From the NCBI RefSeq assembly GCF_900094595.1, contig NZ_FMAD01000006.1:186001-250000 (forward strand): a stretch of DNA of 64,000 nucleotides, read 5' to 3'. Of the stretch, positions 35,187-44,639 are shown piece after piece (position 1 is the first letter of the stretch; each line of letters begins with the position of its first letter). Below the pieces are notes generated by a model, which saw nothing but the letters and a program-made list of their open reading frames with translations, did no database searches and was not told where the DNA came from. The stretch is from Cupriavidus alkaliphilus. GTDB taxonomy: Bacteria > Pseudomonadota > Gammaproteobacteria > Burkholderiales > Burkholderiaceae. The position numbers and the translations under genes were made by a program.

Positions 35187-36502
35187 GCTACGCCCTGCAT
35201 CCCCGTTTCCTGGAGGTTCGGCTATATGACCGGCTGTGCGGCTACCTGTGCGAGGCCGGCGGCAATGTCCGCTTCGTGCCCGCCGATGAATTCCGCGGCG
35301 ACACCGACCGCCCCACGCTGAGCCTGTCGATCACCGTGCCGACCGAAGCCGGCCGCCGCGCCACCGCCGAGGTGCTGGACAACCCCTTCCATCCCGCGGT
35401 CTACAACACCGGCCATGAACTGCCGCCCTACTTTGCCGGGCTGCTGCCCGAAGGCGAGTTGCGCAAGCGGCTGGAAGCCACCCGCAGCCACCCCGAAGAC
35501 AAGGACGACTTCGGCATCCTGGCTTCGGCCGGCAACGACCTGCCCGGAGCCGTGGTGGTGCGGCCGGCGGACATCGGCGCCCTGCCCGCCTATGCCCGCG
35601 CCTATGGCGTGACCGGCGGCGCCGACAACCTGGAGATCGCCGTGGTCGAGGGCGCCACGCAGGGGGCCGCGTCGGTGTCCGGGGTGCAGAACAAGCTGGC
35701 CCTGTCGACGGTGCAGGACGGCAAGCGCTACACGCTGCCGAGCCACGGCAAGCTGTCCGACATCATCGCCAAGCTGCCGGCCAGGAACGACGACGCGCAG
35801 GTGTTCAACGAATCGGTCTCGATGCAGCTCGCCGCCGCCGCCGGCGTGCATGTCGCGGCCACGCGCGTGCTGCCCATGTCGACCATCGCGGTGGAAGGAC
35901 TGGCCGAGGCCCTGGGCGAGGACCTGCACTACCTTGCCGTCGACCGCTTCGACCGCACCCCGTCCGGGCGCGTCCATGCCGAGGACGGCTGCCAGATGCT
36001 GGGCCGGATGCCGGCCCGCAAGTACGCCAGCATCGACGGCTACGTGCAGCTGGTTGCCACGCTGTACCGCCTGAGCCCGGGCGGGGTCGAGCATGTGCGG
36101 CAGTTCTTCCTGCGCCAGGCGGTCAATACGCTGATCGGCAACAGCGACGCGCACCTGAAGAACTTCTCGGTGATCTACCCCAACGGCGTGCTGCCGGTGC
36201 TGTCGCCGGCGTACGACATCGTCTGCGTGGCGGCGCTGCCCGGCTTCGCCTCGTACGGCCAGAACGTCGCCATCGACCGGCTGCAGCGCGAGGAAACCCT
36301 GGCCATGTACGAGGCGATCGCCGAGCAAGCCGGCGTGCCGCGCCGCATCGCCACCGCCGCGGTCAGGGAAGCGGCGGCGCTGGCGCATGCCCGCTGGCCG
36401 CGCCTGCTGGACGAGCTCGACGCACCGCCGGCCATCCGCGAGGTCGTCACCGGGCGCCTGGCGACGCTGCCGCTGGCGCGCGCCGCGCGCTCCGGCCGGT
36501 GA
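35183..36502 (+). CDS. hipA: HipA-like serine/threonine kinase toxin
   Basis: A 439-residue HipA-family kinase. The N-terminal subdomain contains LPPYFAGLLPEGELRKRLEA and DDFGILASAGNDLPGAVVV; the P-loop-like autophosphorylation segment is GVQNKLALS; catalytic residues are in LIGNSDAHLKNFSVIY (catalytic Asp) and the metal-binding Asp of SPAYDIVC. In E. coli, HipA phosphorylates glutamyl-tRNA synthetase and induces persistence. Length is normal and no key residue appears lost, so the toxin is probably functional. It lies next to the SOS operon but has its own promoter region. Confidence 0.92.
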   Translation: MSYALHPRFLEVRLYDRLCGYLCEAGGNVRFVPADEFRGDTDRPTLSLSITVPTEAGRRATAEVLDNPFHPAVYNTGHELPPYFAGLLPEGELRKRLEATRSHPEDKDDFGILASAGNDLPGAVVVRPADIGALPAYARAYGVTGGADNLEIAVVEGATQGAASVSGVQNKLALSTVQDGKRYTLPSHGKLSDIIAKLPARNDDAQVFNESVSMQLAAAAGVHVAATRVLPMSTIAVEGLAEALGEDLHYLAVDRFDRTPSGRVHAEDGCQMLGRMPARKYASIDGYVQLVATLYRLSPGGVEHVRQFFLRQAVNTLIGNSDAHLKNFSVIYPNGVLPVLSPAYDIVCVAALPGFASYGQNVAIDRLQREETLAMYEAIAEQAGVPRRIATAAVREAAALAHARWPRLLDELDAPPAIREVVTGRLATLPLARAARSGR

Positions 36503-36577
36503 TTGCCCGCGCCGCGTAGCGGCACCTGAAGCATCGCCATCGCGGATAATGCGCCATTCACCCACCGACCTCGCCCC

Positions 36578-37486
36578 ATGTCCGCCAGCAGCCCCAGCCC
36601 CCGACGCCTCGACTGGACCACCCTGTTCCTGCTGACCTTTCCCCCGCTGAGCTGGGCCGGCAACGCCATCGTGGGCCGGCTTGCCGCCGGCACGGTGCCG
36701 CCGGTCACGCTGAACTGGGCGCGCTGGGTGCTGGCCGGGATGCTGCTGGCACCGTTTGCGTGGCGCGGCGTGGTCGAGCACCGCGCGGTGCTGCGCCGGC
36801 ACGCGGGCGTGATCACCGCCATGGGCATCCTGTCGATTGCCAGCTATAACGCGCTGCAGTACCTGGCGCTGACCAGCTCGACGCCGATCAACGTGACGCT
36901 GATCGGCGCGTCCACGCCGCTGTTTCTGATCGTGATCGGCGCGCTGTGCTTCGGCGAACGGGTCCGGCCCTGGCATGTCGCCGGCGCGCTGCTGTGCATG
37001 GTCGGCGTGACCTTCGTGCTGGTGCGCGGCGAACTGGCGCGGCTGGCGCAACTGGACCTGGTGCCGGGCGACCTGTACATGCTGGCGGCCACCATCGCGT
37101 GGAGCGCCTACACCTGGCTGCTGCGCAAGCAGCGTCCCGCGCTGCCCCTGCCGGTGCTGCTGTTCGCGCAGATCGTCACCGGCGTGCTGGCCAGCGCGCC
37201 GGTGACGGCATGGGAGCTGCTGACGCTGGAGCAGCCGCTGCAATGGAACGGCAAGGTCGCGGGCATCCTGCTCTATGTCGCGACCATCCCGTCGCTGCTG
37301 GCCTACTTTGCCTGGGACCGCGCCATCGCGCGCGCGGGCGCGCAGCTGCCGGTGTTCTTCATCACGCTGACGCCGGTCTTCGCCGCGCTGCTGTCGACGG
37401 TGCTGCTGGGCGACTGGCCGCGCTGGTACCACGGCGTCGGCCTGGCCGCGATCGCGGCCGGGATCTGGCTGGCGCAGCGGCGCTGA
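36578..37486 (+). CDS. EamA/DMT-family transporter
   Basis: A 302-residue inner-membrane protein with about ten hydrophobic segments and two EamA repeats. FPPLSWAGNAIVGRLAAGTV near the N-terminus and SSTPINVTLIGASTPLFLIV are typical of drug/metabolite exporters. It probably exports a metabolite or amino acid; the substrate is unknown. It stands between hipBA and the convergent molybdenum hydroxylase operon, with only 15 bp to the latter's stop codon. Confidence 0.9.
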   Translation: MSASSPSPRRLDWTTLFLLTFPPLSWAGNAIVGRLAAGTVPPVTLNWARWVLAGMLLAPFAWRGVVEHRAVLRRHAGVITAMGILSIASYNALQYLALTSSTPINVTLIGASTPLFLIVIGALCFGERVRPWHVAGALLCMVGVTFVLVRGELARLAQLDLVPGDLYMLAATIAWSAYTWLLRKQRPALPLPVLLFAQIVTGVLASAPVTAWELLTLEQPLQWNGKVAGILLYVATIPSLLAYFAWDRAIARAGAQLPVFFITLTPVFAALLSTVLLGDWPRWYHGVGLAAIAAGIWLAQRR

Positions 37487-37501
37487 CGGCGGCCGGCCCC
37501 A

Positions 37502-39781
37502 TCAGCGGGCCATGACCTTGTCCGGCGTCATCGGCGTGCTGCGCAGCCGCCTGCCGGTGGCGTGATAGATCGCATTGCTGATCGCGCCAGCGACCCCCAC
37601 CAGCCCGATTTCGCCCACACCCTTGGCGCCCAGGCTGCTGACCACCCGGTCGTCCTCGTCGACGAAGATCACGTCCAGGTCCTGGATATCGGCGTGCGAG
37701 GCGATGTGGTACTCCGCAATATTGCGGTTCATGAAGCGGCCGAGCGCATGGTCGCTGTGCGTTTCCTCGTGCAGGGCCTGGCCGATGCCCCACACCATGC
37801 CGCCCAGGATCTGGCTGCGCGCGGTCTTCGGGTTGATGATGCGGCCCGCCGCCACCGCGCTGACCACGCGCGTCACGCGCACGGTGCCCAGCGCCTCGTC
37901 GACGCGCACCTCGCAGAACACCGCCGAGTGCGCGGCGCGCGTGTATTGCTTCTGCTTGAACAGGTTGGGCAATTGCAGGAACGATGCCTCGATCTGCTCG
38001 CGCCGGGCCGCTGCCAGGATGCCGGTCAGCGGCAACGACACGCCGGGGCTGGGGCGCAGGCTGACCCGGCCGTGCTCGAACACCAGGTCCTCGTAGCGCG
38101 CCCGCTCGAAGCCGGCACCCTGCATGCGCCGCGCCATGTGCCACAGCATCCGGCGCAGCTTGTCGCACACGCCGTCGACCGCCGTGCCGACCGTGGCCAC
38201 ATGCGCCGAGCCGCCTTCGACGGGCGCCACCGGCAGGTCCGAATCGCCCAGCACGAACGTCACCTGCTCCAGCGGCAGGCCCAGCGACGCGGCGGCGATC
38301 TGGCTCATCACCGTCAGCGTGCCGGTGCCGATATCGGTGGCGGCGCTGGCTACCTCGAGCCGGCCGTCGGCGCGGAATACCGCGCGGGCGCGGCTGAACA
38401 TCTGCAGCGCGTCCCAGGTGCCGCTGGCCATGCCCCAGCCGATCAGCTCGTGGCCATCGCGCATCGAACGCGGCTGCGGCGGCCGGCCGGCCCAGCCGAA
38501 CCGTTGCGCGCCCTGCGCGTAGCATTCCCGCAGTGCCTTGCTCGAGAACGGCAGGCCGCTGGCGCCGTCGCGCTCGGCGTAGTTCTTGAGCCGCAGCGCC
38601 AGCGGGTCCATCCCCACCGCATAGGACAACTCATCCATCGCCACCTCGATCGCATGCACGCCGTGCGCGGCGCCCGGCGCGCGCATGTCGGCCGGCGTGG
38701 GCTGGTCGAGGTCGACCACCTTGTAGTCCTGCCGGCTGTTCTCCGACGCATAGAGCTGCGTGGACCAGTTGACCACCACTTCGACGTAGTGTTCCATGCG
38801 CGAGGTCTCGGCCACGGCTTCATGGATCAGGCTCACCAGCCTGCCATCGGCGTCGGCACCCAGCCGCACGCGTTGCCAGGTCTCGGGCCGGTGGCAGAAC
38901 GTGAACATCTGCGGCCGCGTCAGCACCACGCGCACCGAGCGCTCCAGCGCCAGCGCTGCCATCACCGCGAGGATCAGCTGGTACTGCGGCCGCAGCCCCG
39001 AGCCGAAGGCGCCGCCCACGTATTCATTGCGTACCGTGACCTTGCGCTTGGGCAGCCCGAACACCCGCGACACCATCCAGCGCGAATTCTGCGAGCCCTG
39101 GGTCTTGTCGTAGATGGTCAGGTGGCCGTCGCCGCCGCGGATCACCGTCGTGGCGTGCATCTCCATCGGGTTGTGGTGTTCCACGCCGCTGTAGAACTCC
39201 GCGTCGACCTGAAAAGGCGCGCGCGCGAAGGCGGCGTCGGCGTCGCCGCGCGCCCTGGGCGGGCCGGAATAGCCAGCCTTGAAGCGCATCGGCTTGCCGG
39301 CGCGGCCCAGGTGGTCCAGCAGGCTGGTCTCGTGCTGCCACGCCTGGTAGCGCACGCGCACCAGCGTGGCGGCATGGCGCGCCGCCTCGAAGGTCTCGGC
39401 CACCACCAGCGCGACCGGCTGGCCGCTATACCAGATGCGCGCGTCGTGCAGCGGCTTGAACGGCGAACCGGCGGGCGCGACCATGTCCTTGTAGAACAGG
39501 TCGAGCGAACGCACGCGCGGGCGGCGCTCATGCGTCAGCACCTCGAGCACGCCCGGCACCGCCAGCGCCGCGCTGCAATCGATCGACACGATGCGGCCGC
39601 GCGCGATGGTGCTGTTCACCACCACTCCGTGCGCGAGGTCGAAGGCCGGATGCTCGGCGGCATAGCGCGCCGTGCCGGTGACCTTGGCCACGCCATCGAG
39701 GCGCGGGACCGGCGTGCCGATGCCGACCGGACCCGTGCCGGGCCGCGCGCGCGGCGTACATTGCGGGATCGGATCGCTCAT
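37502..39781 (-). CDS. Molybdenum hydroxylase, molybdopterin-binding subunit (second PaoC-like)
   Basis: A 759-residue catalytic subunit paralogous to that at 10521-12728. It shows RLDGVAKVTGTARYAAEHPA, the cofactor loop VGGAFGSGLRPQ, TATDIGTGTLTVMSQ-like phosphate contacts and GAKGVGEIGLVGVAGAISNA with the catalytic Glu. The cofactor loop reads FGSG here against FGCK in the first copy, which suggests a different substrate. The ATG at 39781 overlaps the FAD-subunit stop (ATGA). Last gene of a minus-strand operon. Confidence 0.93.
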   Translation of the reverse strand: MSDPIPQCTPRARPGTGPVGIGTPVPRLDGVAKVTGTARYAAEHPAFDLAHGVVVNSTIARGRIVSIDCSAALAVPGVLEVLTHERRPRVRSLDLFYKDMVAPAGSPFKPLHDARIWYSGQPVALVVAETFEAARHAATLVRVRYQAWQHETSLLDHLGRAGKPMRFKAGYSGPPRARGDADAAFARAPFQVDAEFYSGVEHHNPMEMHATTVIRGGDGHLTIYDKTQGSQNSRWMVSRVFGLPKRKVTVRNEYVGGAFGSGLRPQYQLILAVMAALALERSVRVVLTRPQMFTFCHRPETWQRVRLGADADGRLVSLIHEAVAETSRMEHYVEVVVNWSTQLYASENSRQDYKVVDLDQPTPADMRAPGAAHGVHAIEVAMDELSYAVGMDPLALRLKNYAERDGASGLPFSSKALRECYAQGAQRFGWAGRPPQPRSMRDGHELIGWGMASGTWDALQMFSRARAVFRADGRLEVASAATDIGTGTLTVMSQIAAASLGLPLEQVTFVLGDSDLPVAPVEGGSAHVATVGTAVDGVCDKLRRMLWHMARRMQGAGFERARYEDLVFEHGRVSLRPSPGVSLPLTGILAAARREQIEASFLQLPNLFKQKQYTRAAHSAVFCEVRVDEALGTVRVTRVVSAVAAGRIINPKTARSQILGGMVWGIGQALHEETHSDHALGRFMNRNIAEYHIASHADIQDLDVIFVDEDDRVVSSLGAKGVGEIGLVGVAGAISNAIYHATGRRLRSTPMTPDKVMAR

Positions 39782-40874
39782 GGCTGCTCCTCCTCGCTGA
39801 AGGCGTCTTCGCCGGTATTGCTCAGCAAGCCGGCGACCGCCATTTCCAGCGCGCGCACGATCGCGCGCTCGGCCAGCGCAAGCTTGAAGCTGTTGCCGGG
39901 CAGGCTCTCGGGCACGGCCGGGCCGCCCCAGGCGCGCGCATCGCGCAGCAGGAAGCGGGCCACGGAGGCAAAGTGCTCGGCCGTGGCGGGCCGTCCCTGC
40001 AGGTGCGCCTCGGCCTCGGTATCGCGCCACGGCTTGTGCGCCACGCCGCCCAGCGCCAGCCGCGCGGCGCGCACGGTGCCATCGTCGGCCAGGTCCAGCG
40101 CGGCGGCCACCGACACCAGCGCGAACGCAAACGACGCGCGCTCGCGGATCTTCAGGTAACAGGCATGGCGCGCAAACTCGGCGGCGGGCGGCAGCACGAT
40201 GTGGGTAATCAGTTCATCAGGGCGCAGCGTGGTGTCGATGTGCGGCCTATCCTCCGGCAGGCGATGGAATTCATGAAACGGAATCTCGCGGCGGCCGCTG
40301 GCCGATGCCACGTGCACCACCGCGTCCAGCGCCGCCAGCGCCACGCACATATCCGATGGGTGAGTAGCAACGCAATGCTCGCTCGCGCCGAGGATGGCAT
40401 GCTGGCGCGCCAGCCCGGTCGCCGCCGGGCAGCCGCTGCCGGGCTCGCGCTTGTTGCAGGGCACGCCCGGATCGTAGAAGTAATAGCAGCGCGTGCGCTG
40501 CAGCAGGTTGCCGCCGTTGGTCGCCATATTGCGGATCTGCGCCGAGGCCCCGGCCAGAATCGCCGCGCGCAGCAGCGGATACTGCGCGCGCACCAGCGGG
40601 TGCTGCGCGGTATCGGCGTTGCTGGCCAGCGCACCGAGCCTGAGCCCGCCATCCGCCGTGGCCTCGATCATCCGCAGCGGCAGTTGCCTGACATCGACCA
40701 GCGCGGCCGGATGCATCATGCCGCCTTTCACCAGGTCGATCAGGTTGGTGCCGGAAGCCAGGAAGTGCGGCGCGTGGTCGTCGCCAAGGCTTTGCACGCC
40801 GGCGTCCCGCTGCGCTGCGGCGATCGACTGCAGCGCCGCTTCCAGCGTGGCCGCGCGCTCATACCGGAACGGGT

Positions 40875-40878
<4 letters not shown>
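39778..40878 (-). CDS. Molybdenum hydroxylase FAD-binding subunit (second PaoB-like)
   Basis: A 366-residue FAD subunit. It begins MNPFRYERAATLEAALQSIA, has ASGTNLIDLVKGGMMHPAAL and [20 protein letters not shown], and the same Cys-rich insert (RTRC, VPC, GSGC, EHC) that holds an extra [4Fe-4S] cluster in PaoB. It is about 34 residues longer than the paralogue at 9526, mainly at the N-terminus and in a loop near residue 310. Both ends overlap neighbours by ATGA, so all three subunits are coupled. Confidence 0.92.
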
Positions 40879-41417
<539 letters not shown>

Positions 41418-41593
41418 GGGCGCCTCCGCCGGGTCATGTTCCTGGGGAATGGAACAAAGGCAGCAAGCGTCATGCCATCAGGCTTCCCCGGCTTCAGCAC
41501 GTTGCATCCGGCGAGCGGTGCGTGCCGCCGCGCCGGCCGGCTTTGCATATATTGCCGCCGGGGCCATGCACGAATTACCGCAGTGTCGTGGGC

Positions 41594-42607
41594 TTACCCT
41601 GTGGCCTTGCCCTGGCTGGCGCGCCTGAACTGCGTTGGCGCGTGCCCGGTCCAGCGCTGGAAGGCGCGGCGAAAGGCTTCCTCGCTGGCAAAGCCAAGCT
41701 GCTCGGCGATCCTGCCGACGCTCCAGCGGGTGGTCCGCAAGCATTGCTCGGCGTATTCCTGCAGGCTGTGCTCGCGCAATTGCCGATAGCTGGTGCCGTC
41801 CGCCGCGAGCCGGCGGCGCAGCGTCGGTTCGCTGGCATCGAAGCGCACTGCCAGCTCGGCCAGCGTCGGCAGCCGCACGCCATGCACCAGCGCCGCGTGC
41901 AGCGTGCCGCGCACTTGCTGGCTCAGCGACACCACTTCGACCGGCGCCCCGACCAGCCGGTAAGGCAGGTCCTTCAGGAAAGCCTGAAGCTCCGCCGCCT
42001 GGCGCACCACCGGACGGTCGAGCAAGGCCTGGTCGAACTCGAAGCCGTAGGCCGGGTTGCCTGACGTCACCGGCGCATGGAACAGGCCGAGGAACGGCAA
42101 GGCGTCCTCGCGCCGCGGATGCGCCAGGCTGACACGGGTCGGGCGTATCGGCTGGCCCACCAGCCAGCCGAACAGCAGCAGATAAAAGAAGAGTCCCGTC
42201 AGGTCGACCAGGCAGGCCGCCGAGGATTTCACCCGTCGCAGCGAATCCATCTGAAAAACCGCCTGGCCCGCGCGCTCGCCCAGGCTCAGCGCGCCGGCGC
42301 GCGGATACAGCATCGCGCAGAAATCGGCCGCGCAGTGGATCGCCTCGCGCAGCGTCTGGCAGCTCAACGCGCAGCGGCACAGCAAATCCACTTCCTGCTT
42401 GCACATGGGCGGATGGCCGTCGCCTTTGGCGACCAGCGCTTCCAGCCGCTCGATCGCGGCGCGATAGAGCGCGGTGAACTGTGCGGGCCGCGGCGGTTCT
42501 GTGCCGGCGGCCGGTACCTCGACGCCCTGCCGTTTCAGCTCATCCAGCAAGCGCTGCACCATGCCGTGCGGAACAGGGACGGGATTCCCCGGGATGTGGG
42601 CGTTCAT
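41594..42607 (-). CDS. AraC-family regulator with N-terminal ligand-type domain
   Basis: A 337-residue regulator. Residues 60-210 form the domain found in OruR/ArgR-like AraC proteins (AGALSLGERAGQAVFQMDSL, FGWLVGQPIRPTRVSLAHPR); the C-terminal two HTHs are in PTLAELAVRFDASEPTLRRR and SVGRIAEQLGFASEEAFRRA. The ATG at 42607 gives the normal N-terminus; the longer upstream frame is antisense to other genes. It is divergent from the operon at 42766-45638 and is its likely regulator; it also lies upstream of the second molybdenum hydroxylase operon on the same strand. Confidence 0.9.
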   Translation of the reverse strand: MNAHIPGNPVPVPHGMVQRLLDELKRQGVEVPAAGTEPPRPAQFTALYRAAIERLEALVAKGDGHPPMCKQEVDLLCRCALSCQTLREAIHCAADFCAMLYPRAGALSLGERAGQAVFQMDSLRRVKSSAACLVDLTGLFFYLLLFGWLVGQPIRPTRVSLAHPRREDALPFLGLFHAPVTSGNPAYGFEFDQALLDRPVVRQAAELQAFLKDLPYRLVGAPVEVVSLSQQVRGTLHAALVHGVRLPTLAELAVRFDASEPTLRRRLAADGTSYRQLREHSLQEYAEQCLRTTRWSVGRIAEQLGFASEEAFRRAFQRWTGHAPTQFRRASQGKATG

Positions 42608-42765
42608 GGGCGCTGGTCGTGATTGCTTCGGTAGCGGTGATTGATCGTCCGGGTAGGGGTGCGTGGCCAACGGGCCTTCCATAATCGTCCCGGCGGCCAT
42701 GGAGGTTGCCATGCGCGCAGCGCCATGCCTATACGGGACAACCCATGAGAGGACGCCACACCGCC

Positions 42766-43110
42766 ATGATCCACGTACTCGATGAAATCGTGCTCGCACC
42801 GGGCCACCTGCCCGCGGTGCTTGACCTGCTGGAATCCCGCTACCTGCCTGGCAGCGCCGCCAGGGGCCTGACGCTGCTGCATCGCTGGATCTCGCCACCC
42901 GTGGCGCTGCAAGATGCGCCCAATACGCTGTGGCTGCTGTGGCAAGTGCCGGATGCGCCAGCCTATTACGCCATGCGCGCCGGCATTGACGGTCCCGCCC
43001 TTGCCTTCTGGTCGACGGTCGGCTCCCTGTGCCAATCCCGCCGCCGCCACGTGATGGCCGCAGCGGCACCCGTGCTGCCGCAGCCGAAGGAGCATTGCGA
43101 TGCGCCTTGA
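42766..43110 (+). CDS. Small alpha/beta-barrel (NIPSNAP/EthD-like) protein
   Basis: A 114-residue protein starting MIHVLDEIVLAPGHLPAVLD with later NTLWLLWQVPDAPAYYAMRA and FWSTVGSLCQSRRRHVM. The pattern resembles dimeric ferredoxin-like alpha/beta-barrel proteins (NIPSNAP, EthD, Dabb). An ATG at 42745 is an alternative start. Function unknown; such proteins are common helpers in catabolic operons. The next gene overlaps its 3' end by 11 bp and is also of this fold type. Confidence 0.7.
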   Translation: MIHVLDEIVLAPGHLPAVLDLLESRYLPGSAARGLTLLHRWISPPVALQDAPNTLWLLWQVPDAPAYYAMRAGIDGPALAFWSTVGSLCQSRRRHVMAAAAPVLPQPKEHCDAP

Positions 43111-43759
43111 GACTGCGCAACTGCGCTTGCACACCGGCATTGGCGACCGGATGCCCGACCCGGGACCAGCCCTGCTCGACCGTGTTGAAAAGCTGCCGGG
43201 CCTGCACCGGGTGGCGCTCGGCCGCAACCTGACGGGAAGCTGGGGCGCCGGCGACTACACGCTCGACCTGCAATTCAACACCGACTCGTCCGGCGCGCAG
43301 GCCGATGCGGCCGGCCTCGCCGCGGCGCTGGACGGCATCGCAACGGTCGATCACGTCGCCTATCGCGCGATCGCGGGCGGCATGCGTGCTCCGCAACTGC
43401 GCGACGGCGTCTGGCGCACGCTGATGTTCCGGGTCCGCCCTGACGCGCCGCCCTGGCAGGTACACGCGCTGGAGCACGAGCTGCTGCGGATGCCTGCGTA
43501 CATGTCCGGCATCCGCAACTGGCGGCTGGCCCGCGTGGTGTCGCCGGGCACATGGACCCATGTCTGGCAGCAGGAATTCGCCGGCACTGACGATCTGCTG
43601 GGCGAATACCTGATGCACCCGTTCCATTGGGGACGGGTCGACCGCTGGTTCGACCCGGAGTTTCCGGAATGGACGGTCGAGGCGATCTCCCATGCCTTCT
43701 GCCCGCTCGCGACCAGCCTGATTGCCAGCCACAACCCTGACGAGGAAACCGCACCATGA
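43100..43759 (+). CDS. Dabb-type stress-responsive alpha/beta-barrel protein
   Basis: A 219-residue protein that seems to contain two ferredoxin-like units: residues 1-95 (LHRVALGRNLTGSWGAGDYT, VDHVAYRAIAGGM) and 100-205 (GVWRTLMFRVRPDAPPWQVH, NWRLARVVSPGTWTHVWQQE, YLMHPFHWGRVDRWFDPE). The second unit matches the Dabb family well (YxxHPxH). Enzymatic function cannot be assigned. It overlaps the upstream gene by 11 bp and the downstream SDR gene by ATGA, so it belongs to one operon. Confidence 0.75.
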   Translation: MRLETAQLRLHTGIGDRMPDPGPALLDRVEKLPGLHRVALGRNLTGSWGAGDYTLDLQFNTDSSGAQADAAGLAAALDGIATVDHVAYRAIAGGMRAPQLRDGVWRTLMFRVRPDAPPWQVHALEHELLRMPAYMSGIRNWRLARVVSPGTWTHVWQQEFAGTDDLLGEYLMHPFHWGRVDRWFDPEFPEWTVEAISHAFCPLATSLIASHNPDEETAP

Positions 43760-44634
43760 CCGCACACGGAAAACTGACAGGAAAGATCGCACTGGTGACC
43801 GGCGCCAGCCGCGGCATCGGCCGCGCCATTGCGCAGCGCTTCGCGGCGGAAGGCGCGCTGGTGGTGGCCAGCGCACGGCGCATCGGCAGCTCCGCGGAAG
43901 ATCCTGGTACGCTGGCCGAGACCGTTGCGATGATCAGGCAGCAAGGCGGCCGCGCCATGGCGCTGGCGGCGGACCTGGAGGATCCCGCGCAGCGCGACCA
44001 TCTTGTGTCGCGGGCCGCCGAGGCCGCGGGTGGCCTGGACATCCTGGTCAACAATGCCGGCCTGGCCGAATACAGCCCCATCGAGGCGATGCCGCTAGGC
44101 ACCTTCGAGCGGACGGTGGACCACTACCTGCGCATCCCGTTCGTGCTGAGCCGCGCCGCGATACCGCTGCTGCGCGCGCGCGGCGCGGGCTGGATCCTGA
44201 ACCTGGGCTCGGTCACGGCGCTGTCGCCGGCGCGTCCCTACCAGGACTTTGACCGCGCCGGCGGCGTCAGCGCCTACGCTGCCGTCAAGGCGGCCATCAA
44301 CCGGTTCACCGAAGGCCTGGCCGCGGAACTGGAGGCCGACGGTATCGCCGTCAACTCCGTGGCGCCAAGCACCGCGATCCGCACGCCGGGCAGCGAGCGC
44401 TATATCCCGGACGGCTATCCCACCGAGCCCGTGGAATACCTGGTGGAAACCGCGCTGGCGCTATGCAGCGTGCCGGCTCGACGGCACACCGGCCAGATTG
44501 CGCATAGCCTGCACTTCCCGCTTGCGCAGGGACTACAGGTCCGCACGCTCGACGGCAAAGGCGAGCTGCCGCCGCCCGTGATCCCGGCCTGGGCGCATCC
44601 GGCGCTGGGCCAGCCCGAACTGTCGGCGAGGTAA
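43756..44634 (+). CDS. Short-chain dehydrogenase/reductase (SDR)
   Basis: A 292-residue SDR. Cofactor motif ALVTGASRGIGRAIAQRFAA, NNAG in ILVNNAGLAEYSP, and the catalytic Tyr-Lys of YAAVKAAINRFTEG with a Ser in NLGSVTALSP. It is somewhat longer than a classical SDR; after the Asn-Ala-Gly region it has a YQDFDRAGGV insert before the active Tyr, and a 40-residue C-terminal extension. ATGA overlap with the Dabb gene before it and 5 bp to the quinone oxidoreductase gene after it. Likely acts on a hydroxy- or keto-intermediate of an unknown substrate. Confidence 0.92.
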   Translation: MTAHGKLTGKIALVTGASRGIGRAIAQRFAAEGALVVASARRIGSSAEDPGTLAETVAMIRQQGGRAMALAADLEDPAQRDHLVSRAAEAAGGLDILVNNAGLAEYSPIEAMPLGTFERTVDHYLRIPFVLSRAAIPLLRARGAGWILNLGSVTALSPARPYQDFDRAGGVSAYAAVKAAINRFTEGLAAELEADGIAVNSVAPSTAIRTPGSERYIPDGYPTEPVEYLVETALALCSVPARRHTGQIAHSLHFPLAQGLQVRTLDGKGELPPPVIPAWAHPALGQPELSAR

Positions 44635-44639
44635 GCGTC

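Noticed and set aside
37562..40159. 865-codon plus-strand open frame opposite the second molybdenum hydroxylase operon
   Set aside because: Shadow of the catalytic and FAD subunits; low-complexity His/Arg/Ala composition.
42607..43876. N-terminal extension of the AraC-type frame by about 420 codons
   Set aside because: The extension is antisense to the two alpha/beta-barrel genes; the ATG at 42607 gives a normal AraC length.
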